Position numbers and translations under genes: made by a program
In this document: positions 30,963 through 38,084 of the stretch, in pieces
How positions within the stretch are numbered: position 1 is the stretch's first letter
Layout: the number at the start of each line of letters is the position of its first letter
The notes under the pieces: model-generated
Told to the model about the DNA's origin: nothing
Databases searched by the model: none
The model's input: only the letters and a program-made list of their open reading frames with translations
Assembly (NCBI RefSeq): GCF_024721315.2
Contig: NZ_JANFAK020000083.1
Location: 1-38,458 of the forward strand
DNA length: 38,458 nucleotides
Reading direction: 5' to 3'
Source: Streptomyces sp. Isolate_45
GTDB taxonomy: Bacteria; Actinomycetota; Actinomycetes; Streptomycetales; Streptomycetaceae

Positions 30963-32228
30963 ATGACTTCGCCCTCGTCCCAGAGCGACCGAGAGAAGGT
31001 CGTCTCCAAGCTCCCCCCGTGGCTCCGCCAGGAACTGAAGATCCGCACCGCCCAGCTGCGCATCGACATCCAGGACGCCGTCCACCAGGGCATCGCCAAC
31101 TGGAGCGCCCTCGCTTCCGCCCCCTCCCCCGTCGACACGTCCGGCGCCGAGTCCTTCTCCACCTGGCTGCCCGCCGGCCAGTGGGAGTCGTTCCGCTCGG
31201 ACTCCAAGGACCGTGGCGTCTCCCTCACCCAGGGGCTCGCCCAAGCGGTGCGCCTCTGGCTGGAGATGAACCCGGCCCCCACCGTGAAGCGGCCCACGGT
31301 CGTGCGCCGCATCGTGGTGTGCAACCAGAAGGGCGGCGTCGGCAAGACGGCCATCACCGCGGGCACCGCGGAGGCCCTCGCGGAGGACCCCGAGACCCTC
31401 CACCCGGTCCGCATCGCCCGCCAGCTGGCGCGCCTCGCCCCGGTGGACCTTGAGCACCCCGAGCAGCCGGCACCCACCACCACGTCGCTGGACCTCGAAG
31501 ACCTCCCGGGCCTGGGCATGCGCGTCCTGCTCGTCGACTTCGACCCGCAGGGCCACCTGACCAAGCAGCTCGGCCAGCAGCCCCTGCCCATCGGTGGCGA
31601 CAGCCTCACCTGCCACATGGCCGGCGAGGCCAAGGGCCCGCTCTCCGACCTGATCGTCGCCATCCCCGACGACCGCTTCGGCGACCGGCTCCACATCCTG
31701 CCCGCGTGCACGGACGCGTTCCTCCTGGACGTCCGACTGTCCACCGTCCGCGCCCGCGAGGCCGCCCTCGAACGCGCCCTCTCCCCCGTCGAGGCGGACT
31801 ACGACGTCATCCTCATCGACTGCCCGCCCAGCCTCGGCCTCAGCATGGACGCCGCGATCTACTACGGCCGGCGCCGCGACACCGAACAGCCGGGCGCCTC
31901 CGGCGCGCTGATCGTCGTACAGGCCGAGGACTCCTCGGCCGACGCCTACGACCTGCTCACCTCCCAGATCAACGATCTGCGCGACGACCTCAGCCTCGAC
32001 ATCGACTACCTCGGCCTCGTCGTGAACCTCTACGACGGCCGCCGCGGCTACATCGCCACGTCCTCCCTGCAGGCCTGGATGGACATAAAGGATCCGCGGG
32101 TCGTGGCGATCGTCCCCGACCTCAAGGAACAGCGCGAAGCCGTACGTGTGAAGCAGCCGCTGTTCGTCTACGCACCCAAGGGCGAACAGGCCGTCGCCCT
32201 GCGCGCGCTCGCCAGGGAGATCTCATGA
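30963..32228 (+). CDS. parA: ParA-type partition ATPase with two N-terminal RHH-like segments
   Basis: 421 aa. Deviant Walker A KGGVGKTA at residues 123-130, VDFDPQGH (A') at about 191-198 and Walker B VILIDCPPSLG near 280. Before the ATPase lie two similar segments: LPPWLRQELKIRTAQLRI..DAVHQGIANW (17-47) and LPAGQWESFRSDSKDRGV..GLAQAVRLWL (69-100), both fitting the strand-helix-helix pattern of ribbon-helix-helix DNA-binding domains. Known: larger plasmid ParAs use an N-terminal DNA-binding domain to repress par. ATG 30963 lacks a strong ribosome site. The stop overlaps the parB start (ATGA). Confidence 0.92.
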   Translation: MTSPSSQSDREKVVSKLPPWLRQELKIRTAQLRIDIQDAVHQGIANWSALASAPSPVDTSGAESFSTWLPAGQWESFRSDSKDRGVSLTQGLAQAVRLWLEMNPAPTVKRPTVVRRIVVCNQKGGVGKTAITAGTAEALAEDPETLHPVRIARQLARLAPVDLEHPEQPAPTTTSLDLEDLPGLGMRVLLVDFDPQGHLTKQLGQQPLPIGGDSLTCHMAGEAKGPLSDLIVAIPDDRFGDRLHILPACTDAFLLDVRLSTVRAREAALERALSPVEADYDVILIDCPPSLGLSMDAAIYYGRRRDTEQPGASGALIVVQAEDSSADAYDLLTSQINDLRDDLSLDIDYLGLVVNLYDGRRGYIATSSLQAWMDIKDPRVVAIVPDLKEQREAVRVKQPLFVYAPKGEQAVALRALAREIS

Positions 32229-33136
32229 GCAAGGCCGACAAACTCGGAGTCTCGGCTTCCTTCGCCCGCGCCCAGCCGGTCGGCGTCAGCTCCCGCCGCG
32301 CGGCCATCGCCGAGGCGACGGGCGCCCCCACCTCCGGGGTCGTTCCGCCGTCCGAGGTGCCCATCGAGGCCCTCGCCCACAATCCGTTCAACCTCCGCGA
32401 GGACCTCACGGACCTCGACGAACTGGCCCAGTCCCTCACGGTCCGCGGTCAGCTCCAGCCCCTCGCGGTCGCCACCCGCATGGCGTTCATGGAAGCGCAC
32501 CCGGGCCAGACCGACGGCCTGGGCCGTGCCCCGTACGTGGTCATCGACGGCAACCGGCGGCTGGCCGCCGCCCACCTCGCCGGCCTCAAGACGATGCACA
32601 TCCACGTCAACGACTCCCTGTCCGCCTCCGCCGCGGACATCCTCGAATCGGCGCTGATCGCCAACGTGCACCGGGTCGACGTGGCTCCCATGGACCAGGC
32701 CCGCGCCCTCCAGGAACTCGTCGAGGTGCACGGCTCGCAGGCCCAGGTCGCCAAGCGGCTCGGCAAGACGGCGGCCTGGGTCTCCCAGCGCCTGACCCTG
32801 CTCAACCTCACGCCCACGCTCCAGGAGAAGGTGGAGACGGGCGAGCTCAAGGTCGAGCCGGCCCGCCGCATCGGCCGCCTCCCCCAGGAGGAACAGGCCG
32901 CCGCGGCCAACGACACCGTCACCCCCCCTCGGCAGCGCACCCGCCCGGCGCCGCCGACCGTTAACGGCGTTAACGCCGTTAACGCCGCCAGGACCAGCGC
33001 CTCCCCCGCGCCCGCCCCCTCCCCCCGCATCACGATCTCCACCCAATCCCCGGAGACCATCGCGGACGCCCTCACCGCCCACCTCACTCCGGACGACCTG
33101 AAGGCCGTCACCGAGCTGCTGATGCAGCGGATCTGA
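32225..33136 (+). CDS. parB: ParB-type partition protein carrying a GTTAAC-encoded linker
   Basis: 303 aa. ParB N-terminal domain with IEALAHNPFNLRED (48-60), DGNRRL (108-113) in place of GERR, and NVHRVDVAPMDQARA (147-161). KorB-like HTH SQAQVAKRLGKTAAWVSQRL (171-190). A Pro/Thr-rich linker includes VNGVNAVN (residues 246-253), encoded by a perfect GTTAAC cluster. A short C-terminal dimerisation-like segment follows. The start codon overlaps the parA stop. Known: ParB binds centromere sites and stimulates ParA; the HTH probably reads either the GTTAAC clusters or another site. The altered DGNRR box means CTP binding should be tested. Confidence 0.92.
   Translation: MSKADKLGVSASFARAQPVGVSSRRAAIAEATGAPTSGVVPPSEVPIEALAHNPFNLREDLTDLDELAQSLTVRGQLQPLAVATRMAFMEAHPGQTDGLGRAPYVVIDGNRRLAAAHLAGLKTMHIHVNDSLSASAADILESALIANVHRVDVAPMDQARALQELVEVHGSQAQVAKRLGKTAAWVSQRLTLLNLTPTLQEKVETGELKVEPARRIGRLPQEEQAAAANDTVTPPRQRTRPAPPTVNGVNAVNAARTSASPAPAPSPRITISTQSPETIADALTAHLTPDDLKAVTELLMQRI
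32959..32984. repeat. GTTAAC cluster B, inside parB
   Basis: GTTAAC at 32960, 32969, 32978; same perfect palindrome as A1. In parB frame it reads Val-Asn-Gly-Val-Asn-Ala-Val-Asn. Confidence 0.95.
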
Positions 33137-33167
33137 GCCGGGCACCCACGCCGGGGGCGGTGACGGC

Positions 33168-33182
33168 ATTAACGCCGTTAAC
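33168..33182. repeat. GTTAAC cluster C, upstream of tap
   Basis: ATTAAC at 33168 and GTTAAC at 33177, 9-bp period, 65 bp before the tap start. Confidence 0.88.
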
Positions 33183-33190
33183 GCCCCCAC

Positions 33191-33223
33191 GTGCGTTTCA
33201 TGTGCGTTCAACCGTGCGGTTCA
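33191..33223 (+). promoter_or_regulatory. Three GTGCG(T/G)TTCA repeats in the tap promoter
   Basis: GTGCGTTTCA at 33191, GTGCGTTCAA at 33202 and GTGCGGTTCA at 33214 (11 and 12 bp apart), just before a TAGGCT -10-like box. Same-face spacing suggests cooperative binding of a regulator, perhaps Tap itself through its HTH. Confidence 0.6.
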
Positions 33224-33247
33224 CATAGGCTGCACCCGGAGGTAGTG

Positions 33248-35524
33248 ATGAGCGAGATGAACGAACAGTCCGCCCTTTTCGCAGCGGTGGACGCCCTGCT
33301 CGAAGAGGCGGCGGCGCAGGACGGCCTGCCCGAACCCGACGAACGCAAGCGTCTGCGCGAGGCCGCGGGCCTGAGCCAGGACCAGATCGCCAAGGCCCTG
33401 TCCGTCCGCCGGGAAACGATCACCTCCTGGGAGACCGGCCGCACGGCCCCCCGCCCCCCGAAGCGCGCCGCCTACGCCCGCCTCCTCGAAGGCCTCGCCG
33501 CCCTCCACCCCGTTAACGGCGTTAACGCCGTTAACACCCCCGCCCCCACCGAACCACCCCCGGCACCGAGCCCGGCCCCCATCAACGGCGTTAACGCCGT
33601 TGACTCCCCGGCGCCCACACGCACCACCCCGCCGCCGGCCTCCACCCCCGTTAACGCCGTTAACGCCCCGGCCCCCACCCCCGCCGACCAACCCACGAGC
33701 CCGGCACCCGTTAACGGCGTTAACGCCGTTAACGCCGCTCCCCCCACTCCCGGGCCCTCCGCCGCCCCCGTCCACCCGCAGCCACCCGCCCCGGAACGAG
33801 CCACCCCCCGGCGCCCCGCACCCGCCACCCCCAAGTCCCGCGCCCCCCTCCTCATCGAGGGCCACGGCCCCCTCGCCGTCCTCGACGGCACCGGCCGGGC
33901 CCACGCCACCGGAGGCCTCGTCCTCCCCCACCCCACCTCCGGGCTGCCCGACCTCGTCGCCTGGGCCCTCGGCCCCGACGCCGACCTCCGCGCACCCCGA
34001 CTCCACCGCAACGGCAAGGACGGCGACCCCCTCCTCGTCCTCACCGCCGCCGCCACCGAGGCCCTCGGTCTCCCCCTCACCCTCGAAGACCGCCGCGCCC
34101 TGCGCCTCCCCGACAACCACCCCGTCGTGAAACAGCTCGCGAAGGCCAAGTGGCAACTCACCCGCCGCGGCTTCGGCCCCTGGCCCCGCATCTACCGACC
34201 CGCCACCCCCGGCACCGGCCGCCAGTGCGTACAACTCGCGGTCCTCCCCTGGGGCGCCCTGGACGCCCGCGCCTGGGGCGAGGACACCTCGGAACTCCCC
34301 GCGCCCGAACTCGCCGAGCTCCTCACCACCTACGCCGCCCGCGTCCTCACCCCCCGCGGCTCGACCGCCGTCACGGGCCTGGAGCTGATGACGGCCCTGC
34401 GCCCGCCCACCCGGGCCGCTCGCGACCAAGCGACCAACACCTGGGTATCCGCCCCCGTCGCCGGCTCCCTCACCCGCCCCGTCGACCCCGCCCCGCCGGA
34501 GGCCCCCGACGAACACCCCGTCGTCGCCGCGCTCTACCCCCGCGCCCACCAACGCACCCCGGACGAGGTCCTCGACGAGGAGGCCTACGACTGGATCCGC
34601 GACCCGGAGCTCCTCACCGACGCCGAGTGCGCCCGCACCCACGCCGTCGGCATCGACGTGAACATGGCCTTCGCCGCGGCAGCGAACCGCCTCCCGGTCG
34701 GCCTCGGCCCCGCGACCCACACCAGGACCCCCCGCTTCGACCCCAAGACCCCCGGCTGCTGGCTGGCGGACCTCTCGTCGTTCCGCCTCGACCCCCGCCT
34801 CCCGAGCCCCTTCACCCCCCAGGGCACCCCTCCCACCGGCCCCGCCTGGTACGCGACCCCGACCCTCGCCTACGCCCAGGAGCTCGGCCTCGACGTCCGT
34901 CCCACCGAGGCCTGGATCCGCCCCGACAGCGGCCCGTACCTCGACGCCTGGTACACCCGGCTCCGCGACGCCTACCTTGCGACCATGGCCGACCTCGGCG
35001 TCACCCCGGCCCTCACCGAGCCCGAGTTCCTCCGAGCCATGACCACGTACAAGGAACACCCGAACACCTCCACCGCGGTCCTGTCGGCCATCAAGGCGAC
35101 GGTCAAGGGCGGCATCGGCAAACTCCGCGAACGCCCCCAGGGCGCCGGCTACCGCCCGGGCGAGACCTGGCCCGCCCTCGAACGCCCCACCTGGCGCCCC
35201 GACATCCGCGCGGCCGTCATCTCCACCGCCCGCGTCAACATGCACCGCAAGATGCAGAAGCTCGCGACGGCGGCGGACCTGTACCCCGTCGCGGTCCTCT
35301 CGGACTGCGCGGTCTACCTCTCCGACGGCCCCGGCCCCCTGGACTTCCTCCCCCACACTCCCGAGGGCAAGCCCGTCCCCGGCGGCTTCCGCCTCGGCGT
35401 CAGCCCCGGCATGGTCAAGCACGAAGGCACCCAGCCCCTCCTGTGGGCCGTGCAGATGCTCGACGAAGGACTCAACCCCGCCCGCCACATCAAGGGCCAC
35501 GACGCAGCAGCAGACGGCGAGTAA
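33248..35524 (+). CDS. tap: Telomere-associated protein Tap with four GTTAAC-encoded linkers
   Basis: 758 aa, near the usual Tap length of 700-760. XRE-type HTH at about residues 35-66 (LREAAGLSQDQIAKALSVRRETITSWETGR). Then a Pro/Ala/Thr-rich linker (85-200) in which VNGVNAVN (89-96), INGVNAVD (112-119), VNAVN (135-139) and VNGVNAVN (155-162) recur, each encoded by GTTAAC clusters. The remaining 550 residues resemble the Tap C-terminal region (GHGPLAVLDGTGRAHATGG; VGIDVNMAFAAAANRLPVGLG). Known: Tap binds the single-stranded telomere end and brings Tpg to it. ATG 33248 after GGAGG. tpg follows 3 bp downstream, the normal operon. Confidence 0.93.
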   Translation: MSEMNEQSALFAAVDALLEEAAAQDGLPEPDERKRLREAAGLSQDQIAKALSVRRETITSWETGRTAPRPPKRAAYARLLEGLAALHPVNGVNAVNTPAPTEPPPAPSPAPINGVNAVDSPAPTRTTPPPASTPVNAVNAPAPTPADQPTSPAPVNGVNAVNAAPPTPGPSAAPVHPQPPAPERATPRRPAPATPKSRAPLLIEGHGPLAVLDGTGRAHATGGLVLPHPTSGLPDLVAWALGPDADLRAPRLHRNGKDGDPLLVLTAAATEALGLPLTLEDRRALRLPDNHPVVKQLAKAKWQLTRRGFGPWPRIYRPATPGTGRQCVQLAVLPWGALDARAWGEDTSELPAPELAELLTTYAARVLTPRGSTAVTGLELMTALRPPTRAARDQATNTWVSAPVAGSLTRPVDPAPPEAPDEHPVVAALYPRAHQRTPDEVLDEEAYDWIRDPELLTDAECARTHAVGIDVNMAFAAAANRLPVGLGPATHTRTPRFDPKTPGCWLADLSSFRLDPRLPSPFTPQGTPPTGPAWYATPTLAYAQELGLDVRPTEAWIRPDSGPYLDAWYTRLRDAYLATMADLGVTPALTEPEFLRAMTTYKEHPNTSTAVLSAIKATVKGGIGKLRERPQGAGYRPGETWPALERPTWRPDIRAAVISTARVNMHRKMQKLATAADLYPVAVLSDCAVYLSDGPGPLDFLPHTPEGKPVPGGFRLGVSPGMVKHEGTQPLLWAVQMLDEGLNPARHIKGHDAAADGE
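33511..33536. repeat. GTTAAC cluster D1, inside tap
   Basis: Units at 33512, 33521, 33530; in frame Val-Asn-Gly-Val-Asn-Ala-Val-Asn. Confidence 0.95.
33581..33604. repeat. GTTAAC cluster D2, inside tap (flanking units degenerate)
   Basis: ATCAAC at 33581, GTTAAC at 33590, GTTGAC at 33599. The changes give Ile and Asp, so DNA and protein both drift here. Confidence 0.88.
33649..33665. repeat. GTTAAC cluster D3, inside tap (two units)
   Basis: GTTAAC at 33650 and 33659, 9-bp period, same reading frame. Confidence 0.92.
33709..33734. repeat. GTTAAC cluster D4, inside tap
   Basis: GTTAAC at 33710, 33719 and 33728; perfect palindrome, same frame as D1. Spacing between cluster starts D1-D4 is 69, 69 and 60 bp. 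Confidence 0.95.
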
Positions 35525-35527
35525 CCC

Positions 35528-36085
35528 ATGCCCGACGACATCTCCGACAGCCTCACCAAGGCCGACGAACCACACTTCACCCGCCCCGTCCCCAAATCCG
35601 CGGGCGCCCAGATCCGCTTCCTGGTCAAGCAGCTCAAAACCACCAAGGCCGTCGCCACGACGCTCGGCATCTCCCAACGCACCGTCGAGCGCTACGTCAA
35701 GAACCAGATCAAGCAGCCGAAGCCCGAACTCGCCGCCCGCCTGGAGGCGGAAGTACGCCGCCGCTGGCAACCCCTGGTCCGTAAGCGCGCCCGCGGCCAG
35801 GCCGCACGGACCACCGGCCTCGTCATCGAGACCCGCGCCCGTTTCGGCTTCACCGCGGCCCCCGGCACCACCGACGACGGCCGCATGCGCCGCATCACGC
35901 AGCACCTCCCCCCGGAGTACGCGAGCCGCCTCTTCGCCGCCCAGGACGCCGGCGCCACGGAGGCCCAACTGCGCCACATCACCGCGGAGGCCCTCCAGGA
36001 GATCTACTTCAAGGACAACGGCGCCCGCGCCACGTCCCTCCTCGTGGAGTTCACCGACATCGACTACGTCGACTTCGCCTTCTGA
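35528..36085 (+). CDS. tpg: Telomere terminal protein Tpg
   Basis: 185 aa, the exact Tpg size class. HTH-like segment VATTLGISQRTVERYVKNQ (42-60), then VIETRARFGFTAAPGTTDD (99-117) and the C-terminal LLVEFTDIDYVDFAF are close matches to S. lividans Tpg as I recall it. Known: Tpg is covalently joined to the 5' ends of linear Streptomyces replicons and primes end patching; Thr114 has been reported as the linked residue, and Thr114 is present here in PGTTDD. Starts 3 bp after tap, translationally coupled. A strong bidirectional terminator follows. Intact and probably functional. Confidence 0.96.
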   Translation: MPDDISDSLTKADEPHFTRPVPKSAGAQIRFLVKQLKTTKAVATTLGISQRTVERYVKNQIKQPKPELAARLEAEVRRRWQPLVRKRARGQAARTTGLVIETRARFGFTAAPGTTDDGRMRRITQHLPPEYASRLFAAQDAGATEAQLRHITAEALQEIYFKDNGARATSLLVEFTDIDYVDFAF

Positions 36086-36192
36086 GAGCCCCACACACCC
36101 CTCTCAGCCCCCGAAAAGCCCAGAAGGGCCCCGGACATGTCCGGGGCCCTTCAACGTCCCTGAAGCCCCCTCAGGGGCCCGCGACGGCACCA
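36086..36192. other. Convergent gap after tpg
   Basis: Contains the terminator at 36123-36152 and a second small CCCCTCAGGGG palindrome near 36170. Nothing else is seen. Confidence 0.6.
36123..36152. terminator. Perfect 30-bp palindrome, bidirectional terminator
   Basis: GAAGGGCCCCGGACA and its exact complement, centred on ACATGT, between convergent tpg and the rep-like operon. Read as RNA it forms a very stable hairpin of up to 13 bp. Confidence 0.9.
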
Positions 36193-36666
36193 CTACCCCA
36201 CGGCGTGCAACGTCCTCCGCCGCTTCGACTCCGCAGCCTTCTTCGCCGCCGCCTGCGCCGCCCGCTTCTTGCGCTGCTCGGCCAACTGGTCCTGGTACGC
36301 CGCCACCGCCTCGTGATAGCTGGCGACGTACCCGCGCGCGTCCAGGCGCTCCTCGGCCGGCATCTCGTTGACGGCGGCCACCGCGTCCTCGAACGAGTTG
36401 TACCCGGCCAGCATCGGATTGATCTGGTAGACCCCGTTCCTGACCTTCCGCACCAGCCTCGCGAGCTCCAGGCTCCGCAGCGCGGCGTTCACGCTCGGCC
36501 TGCTCAGCTCCAGCAGCCCCCCGATGGTGGCCTGATCGATGAGGATCCGGCCCCCGGGCTCGCTCAGCGAACGCAGCTTCAGCAGCACGCGGTACGCCGC
36601 AGGCGGAAGGTCGAGGTCGGAGAGAAGCCCGTCGGCGTTGACCGCAGCGAATCGCAAGGTGCTCAC
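36193..36666 (-). CDS. Small winged-helix protein, candidate plasmid replication protein (second gene)
   Basis: 157 aa. Winged-helix pattern: YRVLLKLRSLSEPGG, IDQATIGGLLELSRPSVNAALRSLELARLV, then RKVRNGVYQINPMLAGY, a wing shared with the neighbouring gene product (VRRGVYQFNPPYSYR). The C-terminus is a Lys/Arg/Ala-rich helix. The GTG start at 36664-36666 overlaps the upstream stop (GTGA). Known: linear plasmids such as pSLA2 and SLP2 carry a pair of adjacent small rep genes, and RepL-like initiators have this wing. Candidate replication initiator; a MarR-like regulator is the alternative. Confidence 0.7.
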   Translation of the reverse strand: MSTLRFAAVNADGLLSDLDLPPAAYRVLLKLRSLSEPGGRILIDQATIGGLLELSRPSVNAALRSLELARLVRKVRNGVYQINPMLAGYNSFEDAVAAVNEMPAEERLDARGYVASYHEAVAAYQDQLAEQRKKRAAQAAAKKAAESKRRRTLHAVG

Positions 36667-37364
36667 TGAGCTGTCCCTTCTTCCTTGCGCTGCACCCGGC
36701 TCAGCCGACGCGCAGCGCGCTCTTTGGACCGTTCGGCCCGCAGTTCCTCGATTGCCTGCCGCATGTGGTCCAGCGACGGGAACCGCACCAGGTCGGGCAG
36801 GCTCGTATCGCTGCGAATCTGCGAGATGGTGCTGTGCTGCTCCACCTTCACGAACTCACCCGCCGTCTCCGTACCCGGGATGAACTCAGCCACCCGGTAA
36901 CTGTAGGGCGGGTTGAACTGGTACACACCCCGCCGCACCTTGAAGACGATCCCATGAGACATGACGGTGTGCAGCGCCTCCGACGTCTTTGTCCGACTGA
37001 CGTCAAGGATCGTAGCCATCTCCTCCTGGGTAAGTGGAATCCGCCCCCCCGCCCGCTGGCAAGCAATGAGCAGCAGGATCAGCCTCAGCGGCAGCGCTTC
37101 ACGGAAGTACTGCGCGATGACCAGGAAGAACTCCAGGCTGTCCATCGAAAACGCATTTGGCTGACTCTGCGTCCCGTAGAACTCCAGCGGCTTGCGCTCG
37201 CCGTCCAGCGTGAGCTTCCGGCTCGGATACCGCCTGGCAAGACTGTCCAGGTCCTTGACCGGAGCCAGCGGCTGACTCCACGCCGAAATCGCGTCATCAA
37301 CGGGGAGATCAGGACGCGGCGCGCGCGACGGACTCGGCCGGCGGCGCTGTGGCTCTGATGACAC
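36663..37364 (-). CDS. Winged-helix protein, candidate plasmid replication initiator (first gene)
   Basis: 233 aa from GTG 37364, chosen for the GGAG 9-12 nt upstream; no good earlier start exists although the frame stays open. Winged-helix domain at about residues 85-150: LRLILLLIACQRAGGRIPLTQEEMATIL, SRTKTSEALHTVM and KVRRGVYQFNPPYSYR. N-terminus is Pro/Arg-rich; C-terminal helix is Arg/Glu-rich. It resembles its downstream neighbour in the wing and is coupled to it. The gene-free region upstream is full of dyads, as expected for an origin next to its initiator. Not certain to be Rep. Confidence 0.7.
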   Translation of the reverse strand: MSSEPQRRRPSPSRAPRPDLPVDDAISAWSQPLAPVKDLDSLARRYPSRKLTLDGERKPLEFYGTQSQPNAFSMDSLEFFLVIAQYFREALPLRLILLLIACQRAGGRIPLTQEEMATILDVSRTKTSEALHTVMSHGIVFKVRRGVYQFNPPYSYRVAEFIPGTETAGEFVKVEQHSTISQIRSDTSLPDLVRFPSLDHMRQAIEELRAERSKERAARRLSRVQRKEEGTAQ

Positions 37365-37413
37365 GAGGATGCTCTCCACTTCGTTGATCTGCAGAGAGAG
37401 TATGTCAACAAGG

Positions 37414-37685
37414 GTGACACTAATGTCACGCTCGTTGACGTTCGGCGTGTCTTGTGTCCCCCCAGGAGGGACACATCTCGGCCACGGCCCCCAACAACCC
37501 CCACGGGCCGCCCCGACCCAACCGAACCCTCCCCCGACCCAGTTCAGGGACACATCTCCAGAAGAACGTCAGCCTCCCTGACGTTTTAGCCCAAAAACCG
37601 TCAGCCCCACTGACGTTTTGCCGGCGTTCTGTCCCCCCACCAGCGACACATCCCCCGAGTTATGTCCCTCCTGAGGGGACATAAC
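37414..37685. other. Dyad-rich region, candidate replication origin or rep operator
   Basis: Elements seen: GTGACA/TGTCAC (37414-37429); TGTGTCCC/GGGACACA with 7-nt centre (37453-37475); GGGACACATCTC direct copies at 37468 and 37547; AACGTCAG/CTGACGTT (37565-37585) and CGTCAG/CTGACG (37599-37615); GTTATGTCCC/GGGACATAAC with 7-nt centre (37659-37685). The two TGTCCC-7-GGGACA dyads are 208 bp apart and in opposite orientation. Upstream of the rep-like operon. Confidence 0.7.
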
Positions 37686-38084
37686 TTTCCCCCCGCACCC
37701 CACCTGACCTGCGCAAACGCATCTCCGTACCCTCTATAGGCCGTCCCCTACCGCGCTGCGCGTACTGAACGCCGCCCCAAGCCCCACCGCCACGCACTTT
37801 CCTGACACCCCATCAACTCCTACCCCCACAGAGGACCGCCGGACAGCCTGTCCATAACCACGCTGAACCTGACTGATTCCTATCTCTATCCCCACCTCAC
37901 TTTGAATCACCCCCACCCAGAGCATTAACGCCGTTAACACCCATCAACCCCTCCCCAAGAAAACCCCAAGCCCCCCTCAAGCCCCCTTCAACCCCCCACC
38001 CCGAAACACCCCCAACCCAACCTGACCTGGCCTTTTACCCCAACCCCCAACTCCTCCCCCACCTGCCCTCGGAGCCCAGCCCAG
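37686..38084. other. C/A-rich gene-free stretch
   Basis: Low-complexity plus strand rich in CCCC and AACCCC; contains GTTAAC cluster E and no convincing gene. Open frames here do not look like proteins. Confidence 0.6.
37924..37938. repeat. GTTAAC cluster E
   Basis: ATTAAC at 37924 and GTTAAC at 37933, 9-bp period; same form as cluster C. Rightmost copy. Confidence 0.88.

Noticed and set aside
33221..36094. Very long minus-strand open frame (957 codons) opposite tap-tpg
   Set aside because: Gly/Val/Glu-rich translation with no motifs, explained by the high GC third positions of tap and tpg.
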